From Kroppenstedtia guangzhouensis (lineage in GTDB: Bacteria > Bacillota > Bacilli > Thermoactinomycetales > DSM-45169), in the NCBI RefSeq assembly GCF_014637345.1, contig NZ_BMEX01000001.1, positions 186,001 through 250,000 on the forward strand: a DNA stretch of 64,000 nt, in the 5' to 3' direction. Positions within the stretch are counted from its first letter, which is position 1, and every line of letters begins with the position of its first letter. Both the position numbers and the translations under genes were made by a program. Below, one piece after another: positions 52,806 to 63,501 of this stretch. Under the pieces are notes generated by a model. That model did not search any database and was not told the DNA's origin. It saw only the letters and a program-made list of their open reading frames with translations.

Positions 52806-53501
52806 TTGAATCTGGCCGAACTCGGACAGACCATCGGCCTGTCTCTCCAAAACAAGGAGCTTTTTTTACAGGCATTCACCCATACATCTTTTGCCCATGA
52901 GCGGAAAGGGGAACGCCACCAACCGGATAACGAACGGCTGGAGTTTCTCGGTGACGCAGTGCTGGAACTGACTGTCTCGGAACACCTCTACCATCGGTTT
53001 CCCCATCTTAAAGAAGGGGACTTGACTCGAATGAGGGCCCGGATCGTCTGTGAGCCTTCCCTGGCTTCTTTTGCCCGGGATCTGAATTTCGGCAAATATG
53101 TCCGACTGGGTAAGGGGGAGGAGCTTACCGGAGGTCGAAACCGTCCCGCCCTCCTGGCTGATGTTTTTGAAGCATTTATCGGTGCCCTTTATTTGGAGAA
53201 GGGCTTGGACGGGGTGATCGCTTTTATGAACCGAGTAATTCTCCCCCGGATTGACGACCAATGGCTCGCCCAGGGATCAGACGCCAAAAGCAGACTCCAG
53301 GAGGCGGTGCAACAGGAGCATCTCGGCTCTCTGGTGTATCAGATTGTCGACGTCCAGGGACCGGCTCATGACCGTCAGTTTGTGGCCGAAGTGTGGTTGG
53401 CCGGAGAAAAGCTGGGAACCGGAGCGGGACGTTCCAAAAAAGAAGCGGAACAGCGGGCCGCCGCCGAGGGACTCCAACGGTTTCATCAACAGAAACAGTA
53501 A
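52806..53501 (+). CDS. rnc: Ribonuclease III
   Basis: This 231-residue double-strand endonuclease has the signature NERLEFLGDAVLELTVSEHL, the catalytic acidic site with LLADVFEAFIGALYLEKG, and a C-terminal dsRNA-binding domain (DAKSRLQEAVQQEHLG, GAGRSKKEAEQRAAAEGLQR). The start is TTG 52806. rnc precedes smc and ftsY as in B. subtilis, apart from the csaA insertion. Confidence 0.97.
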   Translation: MNLAELGQTIGLSLQNKELFLQAFTHTSFAHERKGERHQPDNERLEFLGDAVLELTVSEHLYHRFPHLKEGDLTRMRARIVCEPSLASFARDLNFGKYVRLGKGEELTGGRNRPALLADVFEAFIGALYLEKGLDGVIAFMNRVILPRIDDQWLAQGSDAKSRLQEAVQQEHLGSLVYQIVDVQGPAHDRQFVAEVWLAGEKLGTGAGRSKKEAEQRAAAEGLQRFHQQKQ

Positions 53502-53509
53502 ACGAGCAG

Positions 53510-53543
53510 CCACCGGTTTCCCAGGACGATAACCGGTGGTTTT
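53510..53543 (+). terminator. Intrinsic terminator after rnc
   Basis: CCACCGGTT (53510-53518) pairs with AACCGGTGG (53531-53539), followed by TTTT. Confidence 0.8.
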
Positions 53544-53603
53544 CATATTTTAAAGCCGGTGATGACAGGCTTCCCTTTGTCTGCTATCGAATCTTCCCTT
53601 GTG

Positions 53604-53737
53604 TTAGAAGCGTTGTGGATAAGTGCCGGGTTGGTCGTGGTGGGTTTCACATTCCGGATCCAAAAGTCAGACGATCCAAACATGCTTCATGTGAAAGGAA
53701 ACCCTCTCTGTGAACGGCTTTTTCACAACGCATCAGG
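53604..53737. repeat. Dispersed repeat family A, copy 2
   Basis: This 134-bp element has left end TTAGAAGCGTTGTGGA and right end TTTCACAACGCATCAGG. The shared core GGGTTTCACAT is at 53642-53652. Its length equals copy 1. Confidence 0.65.
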
Positions 53738-53808
53738 TGCAATGAATCGTCCGATGAAATCCGCTGTTGACGGATCGGGTTTCATAAAGATCACCGAGGA
53801 GGGATCAA

Positions 53809-54005
53809 ATGATGGCATTTAACATGGGGCCTTCTGCCCCTCGCTCTGATCGTCCTTATGCTCATCTTCGCGTGGCGGAATCAAGGCTTATGAACGGATC
53901 GCCGCTTTTCTGAAGAGGTTGGTGCGAGCAAAAGAAATGGAGAATAGGTCGGAGCCGGGTGACGGAAGAGGGAAACGGAAGCAGATTGATGTCGACCGAA
54001 CCTGA
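53809..54005 (+). pseudogene. Frameshifted small membrane protein
   Basis: GAGGAGGG precedes ATG 53809 (ATGATGGCATTTAACATGGG). The hydrophobic segment LLPLALIVLMLIFAWRN is in a different frame from this start, and KAYERIAAFLKRLVRAKEM is in a third frame. Removing one base near the GGGGCC run (about 53829) and one near AATCAA (about 53882) joins them into one protein of about 63 residues with an N-terminal membrane helix and a charged tail ending at TGA 54005. It is either decayed or misread. No family is recognised. Confidence 0.35.
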
Positions 54006-54053
54006 AGTTGAGATGGGCTCCATCATTATTTTTCGTATAGAGGAGGGATTCAG

Positions 54054-54392
54054 ATGGCTCAGATCCATTTTGATGACTTTTTGAAAGTGGAGATCCGCAC
54101 CGGCAAGATTCTTCGGGCGGAGGCATTTCCCAAAGCGCGCAAACCGGCGTATAAGCTGTGGATCGACTTCGGGGAGGAGCTGGGAGTGAAAAAAAGCAGT
54201 GCCCAGATCACCAAACTCTACACTTTGGAGGGGCTTGCTGGAATGCGGGTGTTGGCTGTCACCAACTTCCCACCGTTGCAGGTGGCTGATTTCATGTCCG
54301 AAGTTCTCGTTTTAGGAGTGGAGACAGGGGAAGGGGAGGTGGCTTTGATCCAAGCCGACCGGGAGGTGCCCCTGGGAAAACGGATCAGCTGA
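54054..54392 (+). CDS. csaA: CsaA, tRNA-binding-domain chaperone-like protein
   Basis: This 112-residue protein is a lone OB-fold EMAP/tRNA-binding domain: [40 protein letters not shown] and [15 protein letters not shown]. In B. subtilis CsaA is a dimer with chaperone and secretion-linked activity. ATG 54054 has GAGGAGGG upstream. Its position between rnc and smc is unusual compared with B. subtilis. Confidence 0.93.
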   Translation: MAQIHFDDFLKVEIRTGKILRAEAFPKARKPAYKLWIDFGEELGVKKSSAQITKLYTLEGLAGMRVLAVTNFPPLQVADFMSEVLVLGVETGEGEVALIQADREVPLGKRIS

Positions 54393-54489
54393 AATCCGGC
54401 GAAACAAAGATTCGGTACAGGATTCTTTTCCCGGCGTCTCCCCTTTATAGTAAAATATAATTTCGGACAAGGAGAGGAGGGAAGTACTA

Positions 54490-57400
54490 TTGCACTTAAA
54501 ACGGCTGGACATGATCGGGTTCAAATCCTTTGCCGACCGGACCGAATTGGAATTCCCCCCCGGGGTGACCGCAGTGGTGGGTCCCAACGGGAGCGGGAAG
54601 AGTAATGTGACTGACGGGATGCGGTGGGTGTTGGGAGAGCAGAGTGCCAAATCACTCCGGGGGGCATCGATGCAGGACGTGATTTTCTCCGGCAGTGATT
54701 CCCGGAAGCCTGTCGGCTACTGTGAGGTTTCCATCACCTTTGACAACACCGATCACAAACTCAACCTGGATTTTTCCGAGGTGACGGTGACCCGGCGAGT
54801 TTATCGGTCCGGGGAGAGTGAATATTACATCAACAAACAGTCCTGCCGTCTGAAAGACATCACCGAACTATTTATGGACACTGGTATCGGGAAAGAAGCT
54901 TACTCCATGATCGGGCAGGGACGAATCGACGAGATTCTCTCTCATAAGTCGGAAGACCGGCGGGCCATCTTTGAGGAAGCGGCGGGGATCGTCAAGTACA
55001 AGTCCCGCAAGCGGGAGGCGGAGAAAAAGCTGGAGTCCACCGATCAGAATTTGTCCCGGATCCAGGATCTGGTGAGTGAACTGGAAGATCAGGTGGCTCC
55101 CTTGGAGGAGCAGGCGGCAAAAGCCAAACAGTACAAGGAATGGAAGTCCGAACTCGCCCGGACGGAGATTGGGTTGTATGTACATAAGATCGAAACGTTG
55201 CATCAAAATTGGCAGGAAGCCAACCGCTCCCTTCAGGAGCGGCAGGAGGAGCAGGCCCGGCTGGCTGCCGATGTGTCCAAACGGGAAGCCGAATTGGAAG
55301 AATTGCGATGGAAAATCGGGCAAAAGGAAGAACAACTGGAGAGTCTCCAGGGGGAGCTGCTGTCTGTCAGTGAGGAATTGGAGAAGACTGAGGGACAGCG
55401 GGAGGTGTTGCAGGAGCGTTCCCGCAACCGGTTGGAAACGATGAAACAGACCCGGATGCGGATCCGGGAGTTGGAGGAGGAGAAGGAACGCCTCACAGCA
55501 GAGTTTCACAGGCAGCAAGAGCGGTTGCGTGAGAAAGAGAAGCAGTTGGCTGAAACGGAATCAAGCCTGAAGGAGGCGGAGTCCCGGCTCACCGGCCAGG
55601 GGGACGGCCTGGAATCGGATCTGGACCGGTTAAAGGAAAGATTGCAACAACTCCTCAATGACCGCACCCGTCTTCAGAGGGATCGGCACCACTTGGAGGA
55701 AGAGGGACGGAAAACAGCGGAGCGGAAGGAACAGCTTGCGGTTCAGGAAGAATTGGAAAAGCGAACCGCGGCGGATCTCCAAGTTCGGATCGATGGGTTG
55801 GACAAAGAACTGAAAGAAATCGGGGAATCCTTGGATCGTTGCGCGGAACAATACCGGAAACAGGTGGAAGAGAAAAAAGCTCTGGAAGGGGAAATCAGCT
55901 CTGCCGCCCACCTGCTTCGCGAAGTGGAGCAGAGGAGGGACAACCTTTGTTCCCGGCGGGAAATCGTCAAGGAGATGGATGCGGAGCACGCCGGTTTCTT
56001 CCAGGGAGTCAAAGAGATTCTAAAGGCACGGGACCGTGGGGCGGGGGAGCTGGCGGGAGTCCGTGGGGCGGTTGCCCAGCTCATCCGTGTTCCGGAATCC
56101 TATGAGGCGGCCATTGAGACCGCACTCGGCGGAGCGATGCAATATTTGGTGGTGGAGGATGAGCAAACCGGCCGCAACGGGATTCGTTTCTTGAAGGAAC
56201 GGCGGGCCGGCCGGGCCACTTTTCTTCCGTTGGATGTGATCCGAGAGCGCCTGTTGCCAACGCGGGAGCGGGAGATACTAAACGGCTTGCCGGGTGTGGT
56301 CGGAGTCGCCGCCGAACTGGTGGAGACGGATCCCGATTATCACATTCTCGTCCGCAATCTTTTGGGCCAGGTGATTGTGGCCCGGACTCTGGAAGATGCC
56401 AATACCATCGCCCGCCGAATGTCCTACAGATTTCGTGTGGTCACGCTGGAGGGGGATGTGGTCAACCCCGGCGGATCCATGTCGGGGGGAAGCCGGCAAA
56501 AAAATCGGGCCAACCTGTTGGGGCGCTCCCGGCAGGTGGAAAAATTGGACCAAGAAATCAGAACAGCCCAGGCGGAGCTGAAACAGGCCGAGGAAGTTCA
56601 CCGGGAGACCCTCCGACGGATGGAGGAACTGGAAGGCCGGATGGATGAGGTCCAAAAAGAAGGGGAAAAGCTGCGCCGGCGGGAGCAGGAACTGAATGCG
56701 ACCCGGCGGGAAGTGGCGGTTGAAGTGCGAAACCTGGAATCCCAACGGGAGAAGACCTCCTCCGAAAAAGTCCAAAGCGAGAAAGAAGCCCGGCGGATTC
56801 AGGACCGTCTTTCTCAACTGGACGAGGGGATCACCGCGATGGATGTGCAGGAAACGGAACTGAGGCGACACATCCATCAAGCCCTGGAACAGATGGAGAG
56901 ACAGGCGTCAGAAAAGGATGAAGCCAGCCGTGAGGTGACGGATTGGAAAATCAAGGCGGCCCGGCTGAACCAGGAACGGGAATATTTGGAGTCGGACTGC
57001 CGCCGGTTGGAAGGGGAAGGGGAGAGACTCACCCATCAGCTGACCGAGCTTGAGGAGCAATTGGCCGGGTTGGAATCCGGTGAAACAGATCACAGGGAAG
57101 AAAGCCAGATCTTGGCGGAGCGCGCTGAAGAGTTGCGGGAGCGAAAAGTGACATCCCAGGAGGCGCTCACGATAGCCAAAAAAGAACGGGATCATCTTCA
57201 CAGCGACCGGGGGGAGCAGGAGCAGAAGCTCCGCACCCTTCGTCAGGAGCTGAAAAAGCAGGAGGAAGGGTTGCATCAACAGGAAGTGAAAGCCAACCGG
57301 ATGGATGTGGAATTGAACCATCTCTTGGAGAAACTGGCCGAAGAGTATGAAATCAGCTTTGAGCTGGCCAGAGAGCGGTATGGAAAGCCGGAAGAGCCAC

Positions 57401-58080
57401 AGCGGGCGGAGCGGGAGGTTCGTTCCCTGCGCGGGAAGATCGCCTCCCTCGGGGAAGTCAACCTGGGGGCGATCGAAGAGCATAACCGGTTATCCACCCG
57501 GTTGGAGTTCCTCAGTTCTCAACGGGATGATCTGCTGGAGGCGAAAGCCTCCCTTCAGGATGTGATCCGCAATATTGAATTGGAGATGTCCAATCGTTTC
57601 CAGGAGAGCTTTACGGTGATCCGTGAGGAATTCGTCGACGTTTTTGCTAAAATGTTCGGTGGAGGAAGAGCGGATCTGCGGTTAACCGAACCGGACAATT
57701 TGTTGGAGACGGGGATTGAGATCATTGCTCAGCCCCCCGGTAAGAAGCCGCAGAACCTGGGGCTTCTCTCCGGCGGTGAACGGGCGCTGGCGGCCATTGC
57801 CCTTTTGTTCGCCGTATTGAGGTACAAGCCGGTTCCCTTCTGTGTGCTGGATGAAGTGGATGCCGCCCTGGATGAAGCCAATCTGAGCCGTTTCACTCGC
57901 TATCTCCGGGAATTTTCCCAGAAGACTCAGTTTATCATCATCACCCACCGCAAACGGACGATGGAAGGGGCGGATGTGATGTATGGGGTGACGATGGAGG
58001 AAGCAGGGGTTTCCAAGATCGTCTCCGTCCGGTTGGAGGACTTTGAAGGGCAGGATGAGGCGGCGGCTGGCCAGGGATAA
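54490..58080 (+). CDS. smc: Chromosome partition protein SMC
   Basis: This 1196-residue condensin ATPase has Walker [21 protein letters not shown] (K37), long coiled-coil arms around residues 170-500 and 690-1000, a hinge near 520-660 ([34 protein letters not shown]), signature [17 protein letters not shown] near 1092 and Walker [19 protein letters not shown] near 1118. It works with ScpAB to compact and segregate the chromosome. The start is TTG 54490 behind GAGAGGAGGG. ftsY follows by 14 bases. Confidence 0.97.
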   Translation: MHLKRLDMIGFKSFADRTELEFPPGVTAVVGPNGSGKSNVTDGMRWVLGEQSAKSLRGASMQDVIFSGSDSRKPVGYCEVSITFDNTDHKLNLDFSEVTVTRRVYRSGESEYYINKQSCRLKDITELFMDTGIGKEAYSMIGQGRIDEILSHKSEDRRAIFEEAAGIVKYKSRKREAEKKLESTDQNLSRIQDLVSELEDQVAPLEEQAAKAKQYKEWKSELARTEIGLYVHKIETLHQNWQEANRSLQERQEEQARLAADVSKREAELEELRWKIGQKEEQLESLQGELLSVSEELEKTEGQREVLQERSRNRLETMKQTRMRIRELEEEKERLTAEFHRQQERLREKEKQLAETESSLKEAESRLTGQGDGLESDLDRLKERLQQLLNDRTRLQRDRHHLEEEGRKTAERKEQLAVQEELEKRTAADLQVRIDGLDKELKEIGESLDRCAEQYRKQVEEKKALEGEISSAAHLLREVEQRRDNLCSRREIVKEMDAEHAGFFQGVKEILKARDRGAGELAGVRGAVAQLIRVPESYEAAIETALGGAMQYLVVEDEQTGRNGIRFLKERRAGRATFLPLDVIRERLLPTREREILNGLPGVVGVAAELVETDPDYHILVRNLLGQVIVARTLEDANTIARRMSYRFRVVTLEGDVVNPGGSMSGGSRQKNRANLLGRSRQVEKLDQEIRTAQAELKQAEEVHRETLRRMEELEGRMDEVQKEGEKLRRREQELNATRREVAVEVRNLESQREKTSSEKVQSEKEARRIQDRLSQLDEGITAMDVQETELRRHIHQALEQMERQASEKDEASREVTDWKIKAARLNQEREYLESDCRRLEGEGERLTHQLTELEEQLAGLESGETDHREESQILAERAEELRERKVTSQEALTIAKKERDHLHSDRGEQEQKLRTLRQELKKQEEGLHQQEVKANRMDVELNHLLEKLAEEYEISFELARERYGKPEEPQRAEREVRSLRGKIASLGEVNLGAIEEHNRLSTRLEFLSSQRDDLLEAKASLQDVIRNIELEMSNRFQESFTVIREEFVDVFAKMFGGGRADLRLTEPDNLLETGIEIIAQPPGKKPQNLGLLSGGERALAAIALLFAVLRYKPVPFCVLDEVDAALDEANLSRFTRYLREFSQKTQFIIITHRKRTMEGADVMYGVTMEEAGVSKIVSVRLEDFEGQDEAAAGQG

Positions 58081-58094
58081 GGAGGTTTAAGGTG

Positions 58095-59090
58095 ATGAGT
58101 TTTTTTCAACGGTTGAAGGAGAGCGTTTCCCGAACCACCGATTCGGTGACGCAGAAATTTAAAAGCGGACTGAGCAAGACCAGTGCCTCCCTGGTGGGGG
58201 CGATAGATTCGGTGTTCAGTCGCAATCGAATCGATGAAGAGCTTTATGAAGAATTGGAGGAGGTCCTGATCGGCGCCGATGTTGGCGTCAACACCACCCT
58301 GGAAATTGTGGGAAAGCTCCGGACCGAGGTCAAGGAACGGAAATTGAAGGATCCCGGGGACTTGAAGCCCCTGTTGTCGGAAATCCTCCTTGGGATTTTG
58401 CAAGGGGACGGGGAAGACCAGGCTATGAATTTAAAAGAAGATAGCTTGTCCATTGTCCTGTTTGTCGGTGTCAACGGTGTCGGCAAGACGACCACCATCG
58501 GCAAGCTGGCCCACCAGTACAAGGAACAGGGTCGAAAAGTGGTGCTGGCGGCGGGGGACACCTTTCGGGCGGGAGCGATTGAACAGTTGGAGGTCTGGGG
58601 TGAACGGGTGGGAGTCGATGTGATCCGTCACCAAGCCGGATCCGACCCGGCGGCAGTGATCTTTGACGGCATCCAAGCAGCCCTTGCCAGGGGAGCGGAC
58701 ATTTTGCTGTGTGACACCGCCGGCCGGTTGCAAAACAAGGTGAACCTGATGGAGGAGCTGAAGAAAGTCCACCGGGTGATTGGCCGGGAAGTGCCTGAAG
58801 CTCCTCATGAGACCCTGCTGGTGCTGGATTCCACCACCGGGCAGAATGCTATGCAACAGGCAAAAATATTTCATGACGCCACCCGGATCACCGGGATCGT
58901 CCTCACTAAGATGGATGGCACTGCCAAAGGCGGGATCGCTCTGGCGATTCGGCAGGAATTGGGGGTTCCTGTCAAATGGGTGGGTCTCGGAGAGCAGATG
59001 GACGACCTGCAGCCTTTTGATGGGGAACAGTTTGTCCATGCCCTGTTTGTGGAGGAGATCGAGAAGGAAACAGGAACCGATCCAAACTGA
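58095..59090 (+). CDS. ftsY: Signal recognition particle receptor FtsY
   Basis: This 331-residue SRP GTPase has an N-domain (FFQRLKESVSRTTDSVTQKF), G1 GVNGVGKTTTIGKLA, DTFRAGAIEQLEVWGERVGV, DTAGRLQNKVNLMEELKKV and TKMDGTAKGGIALAI. It docks ribosomes with Ffh at the membrane. ATG 58095 is 8 bases after GGAGGT. Confidence 0.97.
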   Translation: MSFFQRLKESVSRTTDSVTQKFKSGLSKTSASLVGAIDSVFSRNRIDEELYEELEEVLIGADVGVNTTLEIVGKLRTEVKERKLKDPGDLKPLLSEILLGILQGDGEDQAMNLKEDSLSIVLFVGVNGVGKTTTIGKLAHQYKEQGRKVVLAAGDTFRAGAIEQLEVWGERVGVDVIRHQAGSDPAAVIFDGIQAALARGADILLCDTAGRLQNKVNLMEELKKVHRVIGREVPEAPHETLLVLDSTTGQNAMQQAKIFHDATRITGIVLTKMDGTAKGGIALAIRQELGVPVKWVGLGEQMDDLQPFDGEQFVHALFVEEIEKETGTDPN

Positions 59091-59136
59091 AGCAACCCCG
59101 GCCGGATCCGCTGTCCAGGAATCGGTCGGGGTTGCT
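59091..59136 (+). terminator. Hairpin after ftsY
   Basis: AGCAACCCCG (59091-59100) pairs with CGGGGTTGCT (59127-59136), with CCG/CGG pairs inside. There is no T-run, so it is a weak or factor-assisted terminator at best. Confidence 0.45.
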
Positions 59137-59481
59137 CTCCGTCGTTTGGAACAGTGGTTCACAAAATGGACCGTCAGTTTTGGCTATTTCATTCCGGCAT
59201 TCACCACCTGACCACAACTGCCAGCCATTCCCCATCTTCATCCTGTGGAAAATAGACCAGATCACCATAGAAACCGCCGGATACGGCGGTTTCTTCATGT
59301 TGTTCACCGGGCATGGGCAGGTGCAGGTTCAGCTTTGAAAAACAATTGGTTTCAACGAGGGTTGGATCTGGTTCTGTTGCATCACTATCTGCAATTTCCC
59401 TTAAAAGAATGGAAAAGAATACGATCCAAAATGCGAAATGGAAAGTGGATAATAGTAAAATATGGCTGGGTGAAATTCGAT
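59137..59481. other. Gap with a hairpin and possible gene remnant
   Basis: No gene is called. An 11-bp perfect hairpin, AGAAACCGCCG/CGGCGGTTTCT, lies at 59269-59294. On the minus strand one long open frame runs through it and includes GGFYGDLVYFPQDEDGEW before a TGA near 59212. It has no convincing start or ribosome binding site, so it may be a remnant. Confidence 0.4.
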
Positions 59482-60046
59482 ATGAACCGTTACATGAACT
59501 TTACGAGTCGGGATTACGAACGGCTTTGGTACGAATACCCTCATGACCGGTTACATGTGGAGAAACGGTTTGAGACTTTGTTTTTGGTGGGAAGCTCCGG
59601 GATATTCCGTTATATGATCAAGAGCTTTATCGATTTGTCCAGAACAGGCCCCCGCATCTCGGTGCCGGGAAGGTATCATGATCATGCACATCTGGATTCG
59701 TTCTTGAAAACAGATCCCACGGTGTCGGAGTATATCTCTTTGACAGCGGATTTTTACGATCAAAAGATGTGGGGATCTTGAAGAGGTTGGAGGGGTTAGA
59801 GATCCACATGGATTTTCCGCTGTCGGTTCAAAGGAGTGGGCTGAGGAAGCTTTGGCATTCCTGCGCCCGCAATTGTCTGAGGGGACGATCGACTTTGTGG
59901 GAACGGAGCACTGGCTGGGTGAGGAGAGTCCGAAGGAAGTGGAGCTGGTGCTGGCGGAAGGGATGGAGCCCTGGGACATCCTGCGTCGGCTACGGACAAA
60001 TGCGATCAACTATGATATGGAGACGGAAGGTTTGATCCGGCAATAG
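59482..60046 (+). pseudogene. Frameshifted gene of unknown function
   Basis: The first part (ATG 59482, MNRYMNFTSRDYERLWYEYP) stops at 59781 after DFYDQKMWGS. The next frame continues directly as DLEEVGGVRDPHGFSAVGSK and on to LRTNAINYDMETEGLIRQ at 60046. Removing one G from the GGGG run at 59771-59774 joins both into about 187 residues. The C-terminal region is coding-like (VELVLAEGMEPWDILRRL). The family is not recognised. It is either a pseudogene or a sequencing error. Confidence 0.5.
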
Positions 60047-60060
60047 ATGGAGGCGGATGC

Positions 60061-60517
60061 TCAAATCAATTTTCTCCGTACCCGCTCACACAGCGCCTCG
60101 ATCGCTTCCTTCCCGCCCCGGGGTGCATCAGGCCACTCATTGACCCGCCCCCCCAGTATTCCCGAGGAGCACCGGGGTAGCGGGGGATCACATGGATATG
60201 AAGGGGGGAATGTGGTGGCCCAGGACGAAGGACAGATGAGATCGACACCTTCACTTTCCTTCAGGGCGTGGCTGAGACGGGTCGTCATCCGGCCGGTCTC
60301 AGCTGCTTCGATATCGGTGAGTTCGCCGAGACCTTCGATATGCCGTTTCGGTTCGATCAGAAAATGGCCCAAGTGGTGCCGATCTCCTTCTCCGGGGATC
60401 AAATGGGAGATCAGAAGGCGATCACTTTCGTAAACGGCACCACCCATCAAAGGGACGATGCCGCGAAGCTTTTTGCAAGTGATACAATCTTTTTCCCTCT
60501 GACGACCTGAATACCAT
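60061..60517 (-). pseudogene. HIT family hydrolase gene with several frameshifts
   Basis: The minus strand carries a HIT-family protein spread over three frames. An ideal AAGGAGG leads to ATG 60517. After one frame change come DCITCKKLRGIVPLMGGAVY and GHFLIEPKRHIEGLGELTDI, then after another SFVLGHHIPP, then LHIHVIPRYPGAPREYWGG (the HxH motif), then RVNEWPDAPRGGKEAIEAL. About four single-base changes restore one frame, three of them at runs of A, C or G. HIT proteins are nucleotide hydrolases or transferases. The gene is decayed or misread. Confidence 0.65.
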
Positions 60518-60642
60518 CGATCACCCTCCTTGGTCAGACTGTCATTGATTGTTCGACGGGAGTTCTGAATTTCCTTCATGGACGGGAAGGGTTGCCGTGC
60601 CGGATGAAGCCAAACCTTCATCACTGCGGTGAGTCTTTTATA

Positions 60643-61428
60643 CTAATTATAATGCTTCACCTTCAACTGCTCCAAACTCTTGAACTCATATCCTTGTTGC
60701 CGGGCATCATCAATGATTTTTGCCAAGGCCTCCGCGTTATCTTTGGAGACGGAGTGAAGCAGAATCACCGCCCCGGGATGGAGCTGAGACATCACTTTTT
60801 GATAAGCATGATTCCATCCTTTTTGCTGCTTCGGATTCCAATCCTGATAAGCGATTGACCAAAAAACTGTGGTATACCCGAGCTCTTTGCTGACAGCCAA
60901 GGTCTTTTCGCTGAAAATTCCCCGGGGAGGGCGTTCAAAATGCATTTCCTTTTGTCCGGTCAAATGAAAGACCTTTTCCTGGACCTTGGACAGCTCATCC
61001 TTCATCCTGCTGACAGGGATTTGAGACATGTCCGGATGGCTCCACGAGTGATTTCCAATCACATGCCCTTCTTTCACCATCCGCTTGATTAATTCAGGCT
61101 GGTCTTTGACATAATGGCCCGTCACAAAAAAAGCGGCGGACACCTTTTTCTTTTTTAAAACATCGAGAACCTGGGTGGTATACCCGTTTTCATATCCGTT
61201 ATCAAAGGTGAGATACAGTTCTTTTTTATCTGTATCCCCGAGAAAGATGGCACCCTGCTTCCGAAGGATCTCCATAAAACCTTCCTGTGCAATGGAAGCG
61301 AGCTGACCGTCCTTACTCTTTTTAAAACCAAAGTGATAAGGCGTTGTCCCGTAAGCCGTTGCAGGCGGGATCGCCAATAGTGATGCGATGATGATGGAAA
61401 CAAGTGCCAACCAGGGTGCACGCTTCAT
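60643..61428 (-). CDS. pdaA: Delta-lactam-biosynthetic polysaccharide deacetylase (PdaA)
   Basis: This 261-residue secreted enzyme has an N-terminal signal peptide (APWLALVSIIIASLLAIPPA) and a NodB domain with LTFDNGYENGYT, the metal site GNHSWSHPDMS (HxxxH), RPPRGIFSEKTL and the C-terminal His in VILLHSVSKDNAEAL. PdaA makes muramic delta-lactam in the spore cortex, needed for germination. ATG 61428 has AAAGGAG nine bases upstream. It is transcribed towards the HIT remnant. Confidence 0.94.
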   Translation of the reverse strand: MKRAPWLALVSIIIASLLAIPPATAYGTTPYHFGFKKSKDGQLASIAQEGFMEILRKQGAIFLGDTDKKELYLTFDNGYENGYTTQVLDVLKKKKVSAAFFVTGHYVKDQPELIKRMVKEGHVIGNHSWSHPDMSQIPVSRMKDELSKVQEKVFHLTGQKEMHFERPPRGIFSEKTLAVSKELGYTTVFWSIAYQDWNPKQQKGWNHAYQKVMSQLHPGAVILLHSVSKDNAEALAKIIDDARQQGYEFKSLEQLKVKHYN

Positions 61429-61454
61429 AAAGTGTCACTCCTTTATTCGAGATA

Positions 61455-61587
61455 TTGGAAGCATTGTGAATGAGTGCTGGCCGAGATGACTGGGATTGAG
61501 TTTCACATGACCTTTTTGTAGTTCTGAACTGCCAACATCACTCCATGGAAATCCAACCCGCCCTGTGGCTTTTCACAACGCTTCTAG
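61455..61587. repeat. Dispersed repeat family A, copy 3
   Basis: This 133-bp element has left end TTGGAAGCATTGTGA and right end TCACAACGCTTCTAG. Its core GAGTTTCACAT is at 61498-61508. It fills most of the gap between pdaA and ylxM. Confidence 0.7.
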
Positions 61588-61686
61588 GTAATATTTCGCG
61601 TAGACTGAAGACGATCCAACCAAATAAAGGGGTCTAAGCCAAATCAAACCTTTACCCGGGATCTTAAGACTGCCAATGGGAAAACC

Positions 61687-61715
61687 TTGACACGGGTCCT
61701 CCCGCCTGATATGAT
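61687..61715 (+). promoter_or_regulatory. Sigma-A promoter for ylxM-ffh
   Basis: TTGACA (61687-61692) and TATGAT (61710-61715) are 17 bp apart, with a leader of about 40 bases to ylxM. Confidence 0.82.
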
Positions 61716-61762
61716 AGCTTTCGTGTAAAGGTGTTTGGCTTGACGGGATGTGAGGTGGGTTC

Positions 61763-62092
61763 ATGCTGGAGGAAACGACCCGGGTCAACCTGCTGTATGA
61801 CTTTTACGCCCCTTTGCTGACGGAGAAGCAGCGGCAGGTGATGGAGTTGTATTTCTATGAAGACTGGTCCTTTGGGGAAATCGCAAATCACCTCGGCATT
61901 TCCCGTCAGGGAGTTCATGAGACCGTCAAACGCTCGCGAAGTACAATGGAGAACCTGGAGGAAGAACTGGGACTCCTTACAAAACACCTCCGCAGGCGGG
62001 AGTTGGCTGACAGGATTCTGGAAAGGCTGGAAGGCCACCCGACGCAGAAGGATGTGGAGGAACTGCTGAAGGAACTTTTGGGCATGGATTGA
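61763..62092 (+). CDS. ylxM: YlxM family DNA-binding protein
   Basis: This 109-residue protein has a sigma-4-like helix-turn-helix (LTEKQRQVMELYFYEDWSFG, EIANHLGISRQGVHETVKRS) and a charged tail. YlxM is always next to ffh and is linked to SRP function. ATG 61763 follows GAGGTGGG. Confidence 0.94.
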   Translation: MLEETTRVNLLYDFYAPLLTEKQRQVMELYFYEDWSFGEIANHLGISRQGVHETVKRSRSTMENLEEELGLLTKHLRRRELADRILERLEGHPTQKDVEELLKELLGMD

Positions 62093-62132
62093 CCGGTGAT
62101 GACCGGGATCACATAACGGGGAGGCTTATCGC

Positions 62133-63482
62133 ATGGCATTTGAAGGGTTGTCCGAACGGCTACAATCGGCCCTCGCCAAATTGCGTGGCAAGGGAAAGGT
62201 GAGCGAGGCGGATGTGAAAGTTGCGATGCGGGAAGTTCGATTGGCCCTCCTCGAAGCCGATGTCAACTACAAAGTGGTCAAAGACTTTGTGTCCAAGGTG
62301 CGGGAACGCGCCGTCGGACAGGAAGTGCTGAAAAGCCTCACACCCGGCCAGCAAGTGATCAAGGTTGTCAATGAGGAGCTTTCCAGCCTCATGGGCGGGA
62401 CCCGGGAGAAACTGAATCTCACTTCGAAACCCTCAGTAATCCTGATGGTCGGGCTCCAGGGGGCGGGGAAGACCACCACCACCGGAAAGTTGGGTCGCCA
62501 TCTCAAAAAGCAGAATCGCCATCCGCTCTTGGTGGCTGGTGACGTCTACCGTCCGGCGGCCATCCGGCAGCTGGAGGTTCTTGGAGACCAGGTGAAGCTG
62601 CCGGTTTTCTCCATGGGGGATCAGGAAAGCCCGGTCCGGATCGCCGCCGAAGGGGTGGCCAGAGCCAAGGAAGAGGGCCACGATACCGTCCTGATCGATA
62701 CCGCCGGTCGTCTCCATATCGATGAGACGATGATGGATGAACTGAAGGCGATCAAGGAGAAGGTGCAACCCGACGAAATCCTGCTGGTGGTGGATGCGAT
62801 GACCGGTCAGGATGCCGTCAACGTCGCGGACAGCTTCAACCGGGAACTGGGGCTGACTGGTGTGATTCTGACCAAGCTGGATGGAGACACCCGGGGCGGA
62901 GCCGCCCTATCGGTCAAATCGGTGACGGACTGTCCGGTGAAATTTGTCGGCATGGGGGAAAAAGTGGATGCACTGGAACCCTTCCACCCGGAGCGGATGG
63001 CTTCCCGCATCCTGGGCATGGGGGACGTCCTCACTCTCATCGAAAAAGCCCAAGCCTCCGTCGACGAGGAGAAGGCGAAGGATCTGGAGCGAAAATTGCG
63101 CACCCAGCAGTTCACCTTCGATGACTTCCTTGAACAGATGGAGCAGGTACGCAATATGGGTCCCTTGGATGAACTCCTGGGCATGATGCCTGGGATGGGA
63201 CAGATGAAAAACATGAGGAACCTCCAAGTGGATGAAAAACAGCTCACCAAGGTGGAGGCGATCATCCGTTCGATGACCCGGGAGGAGAAACAGCATCCCG
63301 AGATCATCAACGCCGGCCGGCGTAGACGGATCGCCGTCGGCAGCGGGACCACGGTGCAGGATGTCAACCGGCTGATCAAGCAGTTTATGGACATGAAGAA
63401 GATGATGAAGAACCTTACCTCCATGTCCAAGGGAAAGAAAAAGAAAGGGTTCGGGAAGCTTAAATTTCCGTTCATGCCCTGA
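62133..63482 (+). CDS. ffh: Signal recognition particle protein Ffh
   Basis: This 449-residue SRP GTPase has an N-domain, G1 [72 protein letters not shown] and a C-terminal methionine-rich M-domain ([14 protein letters not shown] and [16 protein letters not shown]). It binds signal sequences and 4.5S/6S RNA and meets FtsY. ATG 62133 follows ACGGGGAGG. Confidence 0.97.
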   Translation: MAFEGLSERLQSALAKLRGKGKVSEADVKVAMREVRLALLEADVNYKVVKDFVSKVRERAVGQEVLKSLTPGQQVIKVVNEELSSLMGGTREKLNLTSKPSVILMVGLQGAGKTTTTGKLGRHLKKQNRHPLLVAGDVYRPAAIRQLEVLGDQVKLPVFSMGDQESPVRIAAEGVARAKEEGHDTVLIDTAGRLHIDETMMDELKAIKEKVQPDEILLVVDAMTGQDAVNVADSFNRELGLTGVILTKLDGDTRGGAALSVKSVTDCPVKFVGMGEKVDALEPFHPERMASRILGMGDVLTLIEKAQASVDEEKAKDLERKLRTQQFTFDDFLEQMEQVRNMGPLDELLGMMPGMGQMKNMRNLQVDEKQLTKVEAIIRSMTREEKQHPEIINAGRRRRIAVGSGTTVQDVNRLIKQFMDMKKMMKNLTSMSKGKKKKGFGKLKFPFMP

Positions 63483-63501
63483 AGAGGAGGTGAAAGCAAA
63501 A

